Positions 47,061-62,879 of a stretch of DNA of 64,000 nt are shown piece by piece; position 1 is the stretch's first letter, and every line of letters begins with the position of its first letter. The notes below the pieces were generated by a model. It searched no databases, was not told where the DNA came from, and saw only the letters and a program-made list of their open reading frames with translations. A program made the position numbers and the translations under genes. The DNA is from Datisca glomerata (lineage: Eukaryota; Streptophyta; Magnoliopsida; Cucurbitales; Datiscaceae), in the NCBI GenBank assembly GCA_003255025.1, contig QANY01004770.1, positions 1,665,891 through 1,729,890 on the forward strand, in the 5' to 3' direction.

Positions 47061-47999
47061 AATGTATTTCAAGTTGAAATTGGAATTCAACATTCTATTC
47101 AGAGAATTTATTATGTTCTTACAAGATGTCATCCACACGTACAAGAAAACCTTAACGCTTGCATCATTAGTAAACTCAATGTGCACTCACATTCATCACA
47201 CTTATTTATCTTAAAGTCATGTGATAACATAATGTAGTCCGATTTCTCGTGTCATTGTTTAGGTTTTTGTTTTTAATCCGTAAAGAGAATTAATAAGGTT
47301 GTGGATTTTTCATCTAAATCTCTATTTAGAAAAGTATTTTATACATCTCCCATGGTGAATTTTCAGATTATGTGTAGCGGCTATAGCAATCAACATTTTG
47401 ACGAGCGTGTTTCTCGTCACTAGAGAATGGGTATTGAAGAAATTTAATCCTTCCTTTTTTGGTATCCTTTAAATGTCAATCAAGCTTTGTACTTATCAAT
47501 AGTACCTTTAACCTTTAGTTTTCTTTTAAAAATTCACATACAACTTGTTGGTGAATTTTCAGAAGTAGAATAACTAATTGCTAAGTATTATTTTACATAA
47601 TGGATTCAATTTCACTATTCACCACTTCTTTCCAATAAGGAGCCTCATGAGTTGATTTTGCTTCAAACATAAATATGAGAAAAACAGGTAAAAGATTAGC
47701 TTTATTAGCTCTCTTACTCCTTTTAGATTCAATTTCAATATGATCCTAATAATTTTGAAGACTAGTTAGTTAGGCTTACACCACGATTTCTTTTGGTGCA
47801 ACATTTTTCTCCTTCTCCTAAAAGTAAAAATATGTTGAAAAAATTAGAGCGATAATATAGATTCCCTGATGACCTTCTTATCTATGTCAGAATATTATGA
47901 TTTAATCACCCAGAATCAATAAGTTGCGTCATTCAATGAATATTTGATAAACACTACAAGAATTATGTGCTTTAATAGCACTGAAGGATAGCGTTATTC
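47061..47999. other. no gene; CACTA-like terminus at 47953
   Basis: AT-rich. The string cactacaagaattatg at 47953 and the following tagcactgaaggatagcg look like a CACTA terminus and subterminal repeat. No partner end was identified. Confidence 0.4.
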
Positions 48000-49450
48000 T
48001 AAAATGCTATGACAGATGAGTTAAAGAAGCTCGAGAACTGATTACCTCCTTGAGCTGTAGTAGAGAGAGGAGAGATGTCAATATCGAAACTAGATAAGAA
48101 ATCATTGTATTCACTAAGTTGATAACAGGAGTACACTTCTTGGAATTGAAAATCAATTTAAAGTTCTCATTAGTAGATCTAATGGTACTTAAAGGCCTAG
48201 TAACATGTTGACTAAGATTGACACTATAAACATGAGGGAATTTTGAGACTAGAGTGCAAGCCAGTGTAGAAAAAAGTATCCCTTGAAGAAGGACTCTCCC
48301 TGTTTGCTGGCCTTCACAAACAAAACTTGTCATAAAATTTCAAGTAACATTATTATCTCGGGTTAGTTTAGAGACAATAACAAGGTTTTTTTTATGATTT
48401 TTGGTGCACACAAAACATATTTAAGCTTTAATGGTGTGTGAGTAGTTTTGAGGGTTGTTGTGCCTATATGAGTGATAGGAATAAGAGAACCATTACCCAC
48501 TACAAGTCTATCTGGTCCTGTGTGTTCAGAGCTAATGCTCAGGTCACTGAAATCAGGAGTGACATGATTGTTGGCTCCACTGTCTACATACCAAGAAGAA
48601 TTAGCAATGGATTCTGGACCAACATTAAAGGCAACAAGTGAGACTGGATAGTTCTGATGCATTTGGTTCTGTTGCTGTTGAAAGTTTGGGTTGGAATTTC
48701 TGTCAAACCTGTAATAAAAAATGTTTGCACCATGTCCAGGTTTGCCACAAACCTGACAGATCAATCTGTTGCCAAACCTTTTAGATCTGCCATCACATCG
48801 TCCTCCTCTGTTGTTAAAAAATCTACCCCCGTTGCTTGACTGATTTTGGCTTCTACTGTTGGAGGAGTTTTGATTGTAGTTTCCTTGATTTCTAGATTGA
48901 CTCTTCTTTCCAAACTGAGCAGAAGTGGCTATGTTGGCAGTAGCTTTCAAGACAAAGGAATTAGCAACATTAAATTTTTCTAGCCTATTTTCATGATTCA
49001 TTAATAGAGATTGGACATCCTCAAGGCTCCTACCGGTAACTTTGGAATTAATGTTCACTACTATCGAGTCATACTCGAGACCAAGATCATCTAAGATATG
49101 TAGAATAAGGTCTTCTTCTTGAACAGGTTGACCTGCTGCAGCAAGAGAGTCTGCTAATGACCTCACATAATCATAATATTATGAGATAGGCTTGGTCTCT
49201 TTGGTGGATTCTTGGAGCTTTCCTTTCAGATACATCAAAGTTTTTTTCTAGTGAGTTCCAAACCTCACTAGAGGTTTTGTAGTTATAACAGAACTGAGCA
49301 CTCCCTCTGTCATGGAGGCTCGTAGCCAGCTCAATAACAGTTGGTCACATCTTACCCATGTTTTATAAGCTAGATTCAACTCTCGATTTTCATTGTATTT
49401 GGTTATACAAACACTTTGCAATTATTGAGGCTGACAAGTGTCCTATCATT
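48000..49450 (-). mobile_element. Ty1/copia gag-protease fragment (third copia copy)
   Basis: On the minus strand, gag starts near 49450 in shifted frames and becomes one open frame of 267 codons at 49166-48363. It holds the copia gag helices (DLILHILDDLGLEYDSIVVN), an Asn/Ser/Gln-rich linker, the knuckle CQVCGKPGHGANIF (last Cys replaced by Phe) and the protease site SWYVDSGANNHVT with an intact Asp-Ser-Gly. Downstream (48333-48007) a shifted frame covers the start of the pre-integrase region. The piece is truncated at about 48000, with no LTR, integrase or reverse transcriptase attached. Confidence 0.85.
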
Positions 49451-50068
49451 AGAGGAAACACACTAAAATAGAATTTGACTAGGAGAGAGATAAATTATGA
49501 GCTAATACCGTGTATAGGAAGGATGGTCCTATCTCCCAAGGGAATGAAGCTGGCCAAGAGAGTAAAAATATCAGGGGATAATGTTGCTGCTTGTTGTCAA
49601 CTAGCGAAGAAGGAGAAGAGCAACTATCTTTATCTTCGTGAAGATCATGTATCACTTTCTTTGGTTGCATTTTGCCTGAATTTTTGTATTCCAATGGGAG
49701 GTTGGTATGCAAGTCTTGGGATAATATAATACGCAATCCTAGGGTGAAGGAAGGAAGCTATAATGTGATAAATGCAACATATATAATTAAATGGGTTTTA
49801 TAGGCTATCATAAAGTTCAGTTTATTTAAAGTGATCTTACCAAGATTTAATGTCATTTAGCTTAGAGCATTTATATGGTACGAACTTATTATTTGTAGAG
49901 AACTAATTTTATATTTTTAATTTTATGGTGTACCAAATTAGAAAATGGAAAAATATTTCTATATATAAGGGTTATGATCCGTGCTTCAAAATATACGAAT
50001 ATTATTCCTATTCTCTCTGACATCCCATCATCGTTGAGAATACATATATTTTTCTTCAAGAAAAATCT
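49451..50068. other. no gene recognised
   Basis: Overlapping 84-85-codon frames on both strands at 49475-49736 have no domain. The remainder is AT-rich. Confidence 0.4.
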
Positions 50069-50432
50069 TAGGGGTGTTCAAAACCAAACTGTACCGGCCA
50101 AAATGAAAATAGTTGGTTCAGTCGGTTCTTTAGGTCCATACAGTTCGGTTTAGAAAATGTTAATTTTTTTACCGAACCGAAACATTAATTCATATTTTTC
50201 ATTTGTTTTTTATATATAATTTCATATCCAACCTAACCGATTCAAAACTTTTATTTTATATTATTTTTTCAATAATATCATTTAAAAATTATTTAAAAAA
50301 TAGTGTTTAATTAATAATAATGAGCCGAAGAACCGAAACTCACGGTTCGGTTATTTTGTTCTTCACGGTTCGGTTCAAATCGATTTTAGACCACTAACTG
50401 AATCGAACCGAACCGTTTTCACTCCTTAAAAA
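50069..50432. mobile_element. hAT-type MITE, about 360 bp
   Basis: The left part tagggg-tgttcaaaaccaaac and right part cgaaccgttttcactcctta form imperfect inverted ends. The interior is filled with ggttcggtt / aaccgaacc motifs in both orientations. Such elements are common in eudicots. Flanking octamers (aaaaatct and aaaacctt) are only partly alike, so the target duplication is uncertain. Confidence 0.6.
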
Positions 50433-51320
50433 CCTTATTGAATCAGAATATCAATAACCAACAATCATATGTTTTCATAGATGAAGGTACGCTTCCGTTT
50501 TCATTATCTCAATGGTTTGATATGAAAGATCTTGGATGAATTAGATTTTATCTCGATTTGGTTTTAATGATTTTCTAACAATTTCTCCTTGACGTTTATA
50601 AAATTTGCAATCTCTATGTTGCAAACCCTATTACCTTGCGTATTCTTCCTATATCCTGTGCAATTGTAAGTGATTATGCTAAAATTGCCTGGGTGCCAAA
50701 TATTGGGGAATTTAAAGTTGTTTTCCTTTACCCAAGTCCCTCTAATACTGGGTGCATTTTGACAGTAGGCAAGGATATGTCGTGGAGGATGATTCAAGGA
50801 AAGTGTGATCCCCAAAAGAACCGTCTTCGTTCTCAACCGCTACAAAAAAAATATCAACAAAAATATGTTTAGGGTTTATCTAAATTTAAACTTAGTAAAA
50901 AAGTAATAGAAGGTTTAGCACAAATTTTGTAAGGATTAAGCGGTTGGATCAAACCACGAATGTATCGCTGGGGGGTCTGTGTGAAAGAAGCGGACTGTCT
51001 ATCAAACAACGATTTGGTCGAATATTTAGGAATACAACATTTGATAATGAAAGAACCATCTACTTTATCAACCACTACAAAGAAAATCAATGAAAAGATA
51101 TTTAAGGTTTATTAAAATTAATCGATAGTAAAAAGAGTAAATGAATGTTTACCAAGTTCGCATGGGCGATCTATTGATACTCTATTGAGTATATAATACA
51201 TGAACAAATGAAGTGTACATAGTCAGTTTGCAAGGGCAAGCTTAAAAATCGTGGAGAGCGACGGATGGAGCCAGACTAGGTGGGCCGATTTGTGATGGAC
51301 GAGAAGAGGGAATGCTAGAA
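50433..51320. other. no gene recognised
   Basis: Short open frames on both strands at 50564-51090 overlap and lack domains. Two blocks (50840-50890 and 51070-51125) share an aaaaaatatcaacaaaaatat-like pattern and may be a diverged direct repeat. Confidence 0.35.
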
Positions 51321-51430
51321 GAGCGCAAGCTTGAAACACATGGAGAGCAATGGATGGGGAATTGGTAATGGCATTTCTGTTAATATTTGGAATAAAAATT
51401 GGGTTCCTGTATTCACTAAATTAACAGTTT
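51321..51430 (+). mobile_element. small LINE fragment
   Basis: The frame reads GWGIGNGISVNIWNKNWVPV, the conserved Gly-Asn-Gly ... Ile-Trp ... Trp block near the C-terminus of plant LINE reverse transcriptases. Beyond it the frame loses similarity. Only about 100 bp can be assigned. Confidence 0.6.
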
Positions 51431-52867
51431 TTAAGATCACATTTACTGTCATTTATAATATTATACTGAAATTTCTATCATTTCTAACCTTGAAGTTATA
51501 TTTTCAAATTAAACTTAACCTTCCGTTATATTCCGTTGCTACTACTACCATTAGTAATAGCTGTTACAATATTTTGACTTCTTAAATCTCACACCAAAAT
51601 GAACGTTTTGCCTTCTCCTATTTCACATTTTCCATTTCACACAATTTCTAGGTGAAGAATTTAAGGGCAGTTCTCTTCATTTTGGCTCCTTCAATTTTCA
51701 CTTCTTTCATTCAAAATCGAAGGCCATGTTGAGCTCCTTATCGCTGAAATTGCGACTATGGAGTCCAAGGTTTCTCACACTAAGCTATGGAGCACGTTCG
51801 TCCGTCTTGAACTGCTTAGTGAAAGCTCTCCCCGCTGACTTCATAATCTGTGTTGTAACCCTATCAAAACTATGCAGTATTCAGAAAATCGTGCATGGAA
51901 TTTTTACAAGCAAATTCAATTCACTTATTTGGAGTTCTTTCTTTTGCTTCTTTGGAGGCCACATCTCAGCTTCCTGGTCCATTTCAGTCTTCTGGACTAC
52001 CTCAATTTCCTGTTTAGGTATGTTGAAGGTTTTAATCAACAAATAAAAAATTCCTCATCCGTTGCTTCTGTTGGTTGGACTGTGTCAGTACCAGGACAAG
52101 TTAAGATCAACTGAGAAGTTGCATTTCTTCAATTATCGAGGATTTATGGGGTAGGAATGGTTGCTTGGGTTTCGAATAGGGAACTCATGAAAGGGAATGA
52201 TTGGCCCGGTTTAGCTTACCACACTTAAAGGCCTGACACAATTAGAGTCCAATATACGTTGAGCCCAACACACTTAAAGCCCGACATATTTAAAGTCCGT
52301 TACATTTAAGGCCCATCACATTTAAGGCACACGTGTCTAGGTGTGTTGTAAAAATGGCAATTGTGTCGGGCCAGCCCGACACGTCTAATAAGTGTGTCAT
52401 GACACTCGAGCCGGCCCACCAGGCCGCACATGTGCCTAAGAAAGTCATGTCGAGCCGATCCGTTTGACACATCTACTTATCTAATAATATTAATAATTTG
52501 ATTGAGTCTGAGAAATTAATTGTAGAGGTAATGCGTAGACCACCCTAGATTTTAGCTCTCGTAATTCAATTTAATATAAATATGATTTTGTTAGAAAAAT
52601 AGCAAGTTCTTAAGTAGGCCAAATCATAATAGTAGATAAAATAGCTATTTTAAACATATATGTAATTTGAAATGTTTTAATTTGTCCAAAATACCCTTAT
52701 TGTACCCATATAAGATATTTTTAAATATTTTTAAGTAAATATTCTAATCTGAAAAAATATACCCTAAAATTTTAGGGATTTTAGGACAGTTTTTCAGCCT
52801 TATAGGATTTTTTTTGCAGTTTTTTACATTTTATTTTCTATATATTTTCAATTTCCCTCTAAATTTA
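51431..52867. other. no gene recognised; short repeat-rich block at 52220-52470
   Basis: Frames of 106 and 80 codons at 51726-52114 overlap and show no known domain. At 52220-52470 the sequence repeats cacttaaag-cccgacac and carries the inverse pair gtcgggccagcccgacac, which looks like a degenerate MITE. The rest to 52867 is AT-rich. Confidence 0.4.
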
Positions 52868-55098
<2,231 letters not shown>

Positions 55099-55101
55099 AA
55101 A

Positions 55102-55115
55102 TTGGTATCAAAGCG
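55102..55115 (+). other. primer-binding site of copia element 2
   Basis: ttggtatcaaagcg, one substitution from the standard tggtatcagagc complementary to initiator tRNA-Met, directly after the 5' LTR. Confidence 0.75.
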
Positions 55116-56785
55116 TTGGGTTCTTGATTTCTTATATTTAGGTTTTAAACATATGTATCATTGGATGTTGTGATATTGGTATATTATTTTGTAGGCAGAT
55201 TCAAAAAAAATTTGAATGTGTTTTATGAATGGATCTCGATCTATTGGCTCTAAAAATTTTATTTTTTTAATTTGAGAATTGATGTACACAAAAAATTGAG
55301 GCATATGATTTTATGTAAATTATTTTCTTGTAAAAGTTATATATTTTTTTCAAAATTCTATGTAATCCATCATCACCTCAGAAAGTCACCGTCGTCGCAC
55401 CGTTATTATCACCACTGCCATCACTGGACGTCACCGCCGCCGCCGTCTTCGGTCGCGGCCACAAAGCCACGTCATCTCCTGTCCCTCTTCTTGCTATTGT
55501 GACCCTACGTGATGAGTAGGGTTTGTGAAACCCTAGGCAATAATAATTAGAGTTTAGGAAGCCTTGTGATATTTCTCAAAAACTCTTATCCTATTTTTTA
55601 TATTTTAAATTTTGAATTTTTAACGGATAAAAGATAATTAAAATTTAAAATATAATTATCTATTTTATCTTTTTATGTTTTAAATTTTGAATTCAAAATA
55701 TAATTATCTATTTTATCATTTTTTTCTTTTAAATTTTAAATTTTAAAAAGGATATTTAATGGGATTATTCAATTAAGAAAATAGTTTTTCTTAATTAAGG
55801 GGTTTTGATCAAAGCTTGAAAATGTGACTGCATGTTGTAAAGAGTTACAAAATTGGTGAGACTTCCTGAAGAACAATGAGATAATTATAGATGTCATGAA
55901 AACTAGTATTTAATTATTATGATTTATTTATTTATTCTTTTTATGTGTTATAGTTAGAAAAGAGCCAATAAGGAGGTTAGTTTTGAACAAATAATTTATT
56001 ATTAATCTCGCATCATCATATAACATATCATATAAAAATAGAGATATGTGAATATCAAAATGTCACGTAGCATATATATGCATCATTATAGTTTAAATTT
56101 ATAATGAGTTATATACAATGCAAAATTTTAAAAAATTTATAATTTTCGAAACTTGTTTTATCCAAATTAATAAAGAGTTATAATTTTTGACAAAACAACG
56201 CGAAATCCATTTTTCCAAAAACTAAGTGGGAGGGTCATTTACGTTGAAACGTTTCCAAGGTCTCCAACGTAAACTTGGTTGTGGGAGGAGGAATGGTTTA
56301 GAGCCTCCCTAACGGTCCTCTCTACAGTAGAAGAAACTTCAGAATCGTGACGCTTTAAGTCATCGAGTTGCTTAAGGAACTAAAGTTTATAAAGGAAGTG
56401 GTGAGGCAGGGCCGTTTCTAGATGGACTGTTAGTTCATGGCAACATTTAAAGCCGATGCGTTGGTTAAACACTTAGATCGAAGAACATTGGAATCCCTCA
56501 TAGGGGGTAGTCATTGGGGCTAAGGTGACCAAAACTATTGGTGATTTGTTAAGCTAGATGTAGTGACATCTTGAGAAGCGTTAACCAAACGAGAGGAGTC
56601 TCGATGAGATATGAGGTAACTTGGACGTTGTCCTTAGATCAGACAACCTATCGTTGTTGATCGTAACATCATGAAAAAAATATTTTTATTGGATTTTTAA
56701 ATGTATAAGTATTTGAATCATGGATCATACTTTTCTAAATAATTGAGTATTTATTTACACCACTTTATTATTATTTTCAGTAATC
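55116..56785. other. untranslated leader of copia element 2
   Basis: No gag-like sequence. At 55380-55460 is a cgtcgtcacc-rich, GC-rich stretch with cgccgccgcc, and the flanks are AT-rich. The length (about 1.7 kb) is unusual for a copia leader and may contain an unrecognised insertion. Confidence 0.4.
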
Positions 56786-57560
56786 ATGTCGTTATCCCTA
56801 CTCTCAATTATCATAAACGTGAACAAACTTATTGTTGAAAATTACGTGGATTAGAAACATAATCTTGATATCGTGCTGGCGTTAGAAAAGTACAAGTTCG
56901 TGCTCACCACCCTTTATCCACTTAAGCTTATTGTTGAATCGACTCAAGAGAAAAAATGATGCGTATGCTTCTTGGCTTCGTTCTGATTAGATCGCCAGGT
57001 GTTACATCTTGTCTTATATTAGAAATGTGTTGCAACAACAACATCAGAACATGAAAACTGCGGCTGATATGATGTTGAACATCATCGAAATGTTCAGAGA
57101 TCAAGGTCGTCAAGCCAAACAGGTTGTTGTGTGAACTTCATGAACTACATGATGAAACTTGGAACTCCTATTAGAGAACATATGAAACTTATCATTAGTT
57201 ATCTTAATGAGATGGAGATCATGGATGATAAGACAGACGACGAGACACAAGTTGATATGATCCTCGAAACTCTACCTGACACTTTTGAGGTACTCACTTC
57301 CTGAGCTAATGAAGGAACTGTAAGCTTTTTGAGGCCCTGTTTCTGAAGGGCAAGAGGAAGACTAGAGAGGAAAACTTTACTAAAAGTTAGCTTTCCGCCT
57401 TTGGCATAAAAAAGAAAAACAAGAGTGGTCCGAAGAAGGCTAAAAAGTAGAACTCGAAAGCTGCGAAAGGTAAGGGCACTGCAAAAGTGGATAAGTTTAA
57501 GATAAGTTTCATCATTGTGGAGCCGCTGACAATTGGAAACGCAACTGCCCAGACTATCTC
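56786..57560 (+). pseudogene. copia gag remnant (element 2)
   Basis: Starts at ATG 56786 and shows the copia gag order: VNKLIVENYVD, then a TAG where Trp is expected (56852-56854), HNLDIVLALEKYKFVLTTLYP, RNVLQQQHQNMKTAADMM and MFRDQGRQAKQ in shifted frames, and a later LNEME block near 57205. The zinc knuckle near 57505-57555 has lost its first Cys (FHHCGAADNWKRNC). Gag would form the particle; this copy cannot. Confidence 0.8.
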
Positions 57561-58800
57561 AAGGAGTTGAGATCTAAAAGTATAGTACTTGTTACTGAGG
57601 CCTATTATGTGACTGAGTCTACTTTTTTGTGGATTGTAGACTTTACAACCACTAACCATATCTGTTGTTCCCTATAGTGGTTCAGAGAAATCAGAGGGCT
57701 TGACGAGGGCGAGTTCAGCTTCCGTTGGGGAAATGGAGCACTAATATAAGCCTTATCTGTTGGAACTATTAAATTGTCATTCGATAATAGTTTTCATAGT
57801 TTTACGTGATGTTTATTATATACTAGTTTTTAGGGAGAATCTTATTTCAATAGTTAGTTTAGTTGAGCGAGGATTCCATTTGAATTTCATTCATAAAGAT
57901 GTTGATATGTTTAGAAATGATTAGTTAACTACTACTACACGTTTGATAAATAAAATTTTTTACGTAAAACCAATAGTTCCAATGATATGTGACACTGAAG
58001 TAAATACTAATTTTCAAAGGGATAGTAAAATGTTGAAGTCTGACTCATCCGATCTAACCTATTTGTGTCACTTACATCATGGCCACATCAGTCTGGATAG
58101 GATTAAAAGACTTGCAAGAGATGGTTCATTGCAAACTTTAAGTGTAGGATCACTACCCATATGTGAATCCTGTACAAAAGGCAAAATGACCAAGAGACCC
58201 TTTTCAACGAAGGGTGAAAGAGCCACTCAATTCCTCAAACTCGTACAAAGTGATATATGTGGGTCATTAAAAAGTTCAAAGAGTACAATGCCATGGTCAA
58301 AAAGCAGTTCAAGAAACAAATCAAAATGATACGATCTGATGGTGGTTGAAAGTACTTGCTAGGAGAGTTCGAAGACTTTCTTAAAGAAGAAGAAATTCTT
58401 TCTTAGCTTACATCACCTGACACTCCAAAATAGAATGATGTGTCAGAGAAAAAGAATCAAACTCTGTTGGATATGGTTAGATCCATAATGAGTCACTAAT
58501 CCCTCCCAGAGTCATTCAGGAGATATGCCTTGGAAACAACAGCATATATTTTAAACCAAGCTCCATCAAAGATGGTGCTTGGTGTGCCATATGAAAGATG
58601 GAATGGATGAAAGTCATCTGTAAACCACCTCAGAATATGGGGATGCCAAACACATGTCCGTAAACCACCTTAGAATATGTTTTTTATAGTCTGACTGACA
58701 AGAAAATATTCGTTAGCATGAATGCATGTTTTCTTAAAGAAGACTATATTAGAAGGGTGCAGCCGAGAAGAACTCTTGTGCTAGAGGAATTATAGAGTGA
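57561..58800 (+). pseudogene. copia protease, pre-integrase and integrase remnant (element 2)
   Basis: Near 57612 the protease site reads WIVDFTTTNHICC, with the Ser-Gly-Ala of the active site replaced. The open frame 57943-58329 has HLHHGHISLDRIKRLARDGS and CESCTKGKMTKRPF (zinc region) and LVQSDICG (first integrase Asp). The segment before RSDGG (second Asp, about 58330) is only about 25 residues, shorter than usual, so part of the core is deleted. Stops occur after that. Confidence 0.8.
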
Positions 58801-59069
58801 AAGGATATTGACTCTCCAATAAGGAACTGGTTCTGATTCAATAGTTGAAGAACCACAGTAGGAGCCAGAGGCTATGAAGGCTTGACGTAGTGGGAGGATT
58901 GTGAGACAACCTGACAGGTACATGTTTTATGGAGATGCCTTAACAACAGTCTCAGATAAGAATCATGATGAACCTGTCTCCAACTCACAAGCCATGGCTG
59001 GTCTTGAAGCAAATCTATGGCAAGAAACCATGAACGTTCAGATATAATTGATGTACTCAAATAGAGTCT

Positions 59070-59960
59070 GAAAACTTGTAGATCCTCCTAAATGGATTTA
59101 TAAGAAAAAGAGAGGTCCAGTTGGAAATGTGGAGACATTCAAAGCTAGTCTAGTAGTTAAGGACTATACCCAAAATGAATGTATTGACTATGAGGATACC
59201 TTATCATCAGTGGCCATGCTTAAATCCATCAGAAGCCTTCTATCCTCGATTATGAAATTTGACAGATGGATGCCAAGACTACTTTTCTGAATGGTAATCT
59301 TGAAGAGTGTATTTATATGGCTCACCTGACTAGTTCATGGGGAAAGGCTAAAAGGGCTAAGTTTGTAAACTACTGAAGTCCATTTATGGACTTAAGCAAG
59401 CGTCCCGATTGTAGAATATCAGATTTTATGAAACTGTCAAGAACATTAATTTTGAGCAGTTAGTGTATGAACCTTGTATGTATAAATTGATACGCGAAGG
59501 TAAGATTGTTTTTCTAGTATTGTACGTGGATGATATTCTGCTAATTGAGAATGATGTAGGAAAATTATCTGATGTCAAGATTTAGCTTACAAAGCAATTT
59601 GATATGAAAGATCTTGGAGAAACTGCCTTTGTCCTAGGTATTCAGATCTTTCAGGATGGGAGAAACATACAATCAGCATTATATTAAGCATCTTATATTG
59701 ATAAGGTGATGGATCACTTCAGTATGAAAGACTCCAAGAAGGGATATCTTCCTTTCAGGCATAGAGTCAACCTTTCCAAAGAGCAGTCTCTCAAGACTCC
59801 TCAAGAAGTGGAAGACATGCGAAAGATTCCCTATGCCTCAGCTGTAGGAACTCTTATATATGTGGTATTTTGCACTAGGCCATACATTTGCTACGCAATG
59901 GGTATGGTGAGTAATTTCCAATCAAATCCTGAACTTGATCAATGGAATACCGTTAAACAT
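59070..59960 (+). pseudogene. copia reverse transcriptase remnant (element 2)
   Basis: WIYKKKRGPVGNVETFKASL at about 59095-59150 is the N-terminal block. YVDD remains intact at 59523-59534 (LYVDDILLI). The open frame 59706-60023 covers PYASAVGTLIYVVFCTRPYI and the transition to RNase H. Several stops and shifts lie between these blocks. Confidence 0.85.
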
Positions 59961-60009
59961 ATCTTCAAGTATCTTAAGAGAACAAGGAACTACATGATTT
60001 TTTGTATTC

Positions 60010-60518
60010 AGGTACTAACATGAATATGACGAGGTATATTGACTCTGATTTTCAAGCAGAAAAAGATTCTAGGAGGTCCAATTCAGGTTCGGTGTTCGTC
60101 GTAAACGATGGAACAGTTGGTGTATCTAATAATCTTACATTGTTAATTTTATCATGGAAGCTGAGTATGTGGAAGCTTTTGAAGCTGCAAATGAGGCTGT
60201 ATGACTTAAAAAGTTCTTGAAGACTCTGAAAGTTGTTCTAAAAGCTGACAATCCCATGACACTTTATTACAATAACAGTGGGGCTGTAGTGAAATCAAAA
60301 GAACCAAAAATTCACAAAAGATCCAAACATATAGAACGTAAGTATTACCTAATTAGAGAGATTGTTTAACGTAGAGATGTTGTAGTAACACACATATTGA
60401 CGGTCAACAACATGGCAGATCCATTCATGAAAACTTTAAGCAGTAAATTTTTAAATGGTCATCTAGAGGGTATGCAGATATGAGATTGTACACGCCTACT
60501 TTAGACCGAGTGCGAGAT
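60010..60518 (+). pseudogene. copia RNase H remnant and polypurine tract (element 2)
   Basis: YIDSDFQAEKDSRRSNSGSV at about 60033-60090 is the first RNase H block. A KEPKIHKRSKHIE-like block follows near 60300-60340. The purine-rich gagtgcgagat ends at 60518, directly before the 3' LTR start. Confidence 0.8.
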
Positions 60519-62447
60519 TGTTGAAATTATGTCCATAAAGTTTAAGTGTAATAACTATTTATGATTATTTAGTTATTTATCTGACATTTTGTATAGCCGA
60601 ATTTAATGAATGAATGAATGTTTTTTCTATTAATTAAAGTGTGTTTAGAATTTACTCAAATCCTGGAACTATTGTCAACGTAAGAAGAGTAAAGATAAGG
60701 GAGTATCACAGGCAAACTCTTCTGAAAGTAGTTCAGAATGTTATTCGCAGTCTTAGGATCAACTAGGAAACCAAGTCTGATTATGATTGTTAGGTTGAAC
60801 CAAAGGATGCCCGACTTGGGAATGAGAGTGGAAACTCTAACGATTGACCTAGATATGTTGTGGAATATGTTGAATAGAGCAGTAACCAATTAGTTTAGAG
60901 CAAAGCTGGTTATGTAGCTCTAAATCTAATTGTTACACCTAAATGATATTTTCATAATTACCTTAATCCTGATGTGAATATGAAACTTGACTTAGTTAGT
61001 TACAATTTTTGATATGTCAAAGTAGTGGGTTCGAATTTTTGGACAATACATCAACTGTTGGAATCGTGATTCAACTATGTTAGAGTTGCGTGATTCACAT
61101 ATTTGAAAAGTTGTGGCGAGATTGTAAATGTAACAATATCGTCTTATGCTTTATTGATGAGTGTGTGAATAAATTAACTTGGTCAAGTATTCGATGAAAT
61201 GAATCATTGAATAAGACCTAATGAACTGTACGAGACAATTTACTGTTGTGTATTTCTTATTCACAATTAATAAATGAGTTAAGAAAATAATAACTAGAGG
61301 GATACAATGGTAATTTTATATCCTGCTCTTGTTACTAATATTCACGAAAGGTAATATGTTAAAAATTTCTATGGACCGTGAAATAAAAGAGTTTATTTGC
61401 ACCAACATAAAATGTAGCGCGTATAAATCAAGAGTTGATTCGGCATCTGACCTATAGTAAAGTCGTACGATGTAAAAATTATATAGGTCAAGAATTTATG
61501 AAGATAATTTCACCGAGTATTTGAGTCCTATATTATTTTTATTTATGTGGCTCCATTCGGTCTCAGGAGTAGCTCATAAGGGCAAGAATGAAAATTAACA
61601 TAAGTTTGACCAAAAATGTGTTTTAGACCAAGGTATATTTCTCGAACCCATATGTGATGAGTGTTGTCACTTAATTAGTGAAGAGCAAGTAATTAATGTT
61701 TAAATTAATTAATTGGTTATTTTTTAATTATTAGATAGTTAGTAAATAAAAGAAATTAATTAATTAATTGATGGAGATCAATTTAATTTACCAATTTGTA
61801 TTGATGCATTTGGACAAAACATTGACTTTAGAGAGATATGCAATTTTCAGCAATAGCGAATATCAGGGAGTGAACTTTCGTTAATTTAACATATTTGTGT
61901 ATATATGTAAATTTCATAATTTTTAAATAAGGGATTGCAATAGAGTTGCATCCCTAACTCTAATATAGTGTGTGATTACACAGAGCAGAGAAAATACAGT
62001 TTCTCTTCCTCCCCCTAGTTGCCGTCGAAATACATAGAGGAGAAGGGAAAATATGATTGTTCTTCTCCAATTATTTTGAGAACCCACACTCAATTCCTGA
62101 TCACCATCCGATGGAGATATACTTCTAAATCTTATGAGTGATTGTTGGTGTGAAGGCTGATTCGAGTTCTACGAAAAACGAAAAACACAAAAACAATCAA
62201 TAGGATTTCACCAAGTTAGAAATTCTGTAATACAAGATAAGGTATAAATTATTTCTACCTCTATTGAATATGCTTAACTAAATATGCATAATCGTAAGGT
62301 ATAAATTGTTCAATACAACATAAGGTATAAATTATTTCTACCTCTATTGAATATGATTAAATGGTTGATGTTGATTTTTTTATTTTCCGCTCGCGAACTG
62401 TTCGTGTTTCATTGATTTTTTCTGAAATTTTAAAATCATATCCAACA
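60519..62447 (+). repeat. 3' LTR of copia element 2
   Basis: Starts tgttgaaattatgtcc and ends near tccaaca at 62447. It lacks the plastid insert present in the 5' copy. It has its own short internal duplication near 62230-62350 (aagataaggtataaattatttc-like, twice). Confidence 0.85.
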
Positions 62448-62879
62448 ATTTTTCCTTTTTTTCTCATTTTACAAATTCTCTCACTGTTTTGTGTCTAACC
62501 TCAAACATATGTGAAAATCTGATAAGGCTTAAAAACTGTTTTATGTTCTAACCTCACTTTTTAATAATTATTTTCTATGTATTTGCTTTCTGAAGGATAT
62601 AACCCCCAAATCTTGGGGTAGTTATCATAATTATGATAATGTTAATTTATAAGAGTTGTTTATGTGGTTTTCTTATCTACCCGAAAATCTTTTGTTATTT
62701 AGAAACCATATTCATAAAAAATTGGTCTTGAATTTTGTGATTGACCGTGGATGTTGTGAATCCAAATTGGGATAATAATTGAATAAACTATTGAAACCAT
62801 ATTCATTACGCTTGTCTTTATTTTTTTTCTAAAAAAAATTAGTACATGAGTGTTTTCCAAACTGTTTATTTACTTGTTT
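62448..62879. other. no gene recognised
   Basis: AT-rich spacer with no open frame or repeat that I can name. Confidence 0.4.

Noticed and set aside
51726..52114. 106- and 80-codon frames as a host gene
   Set aside because: They overlap in different phases, lack any recognisable domain, and lie between transposon fragments.
61025..61040. ggttcgaatt, a tRNA T-loop-like string
   Set aside because: No cloverleaf arms could be formed around it, and it lies in the 3' LTR of copia element 2.
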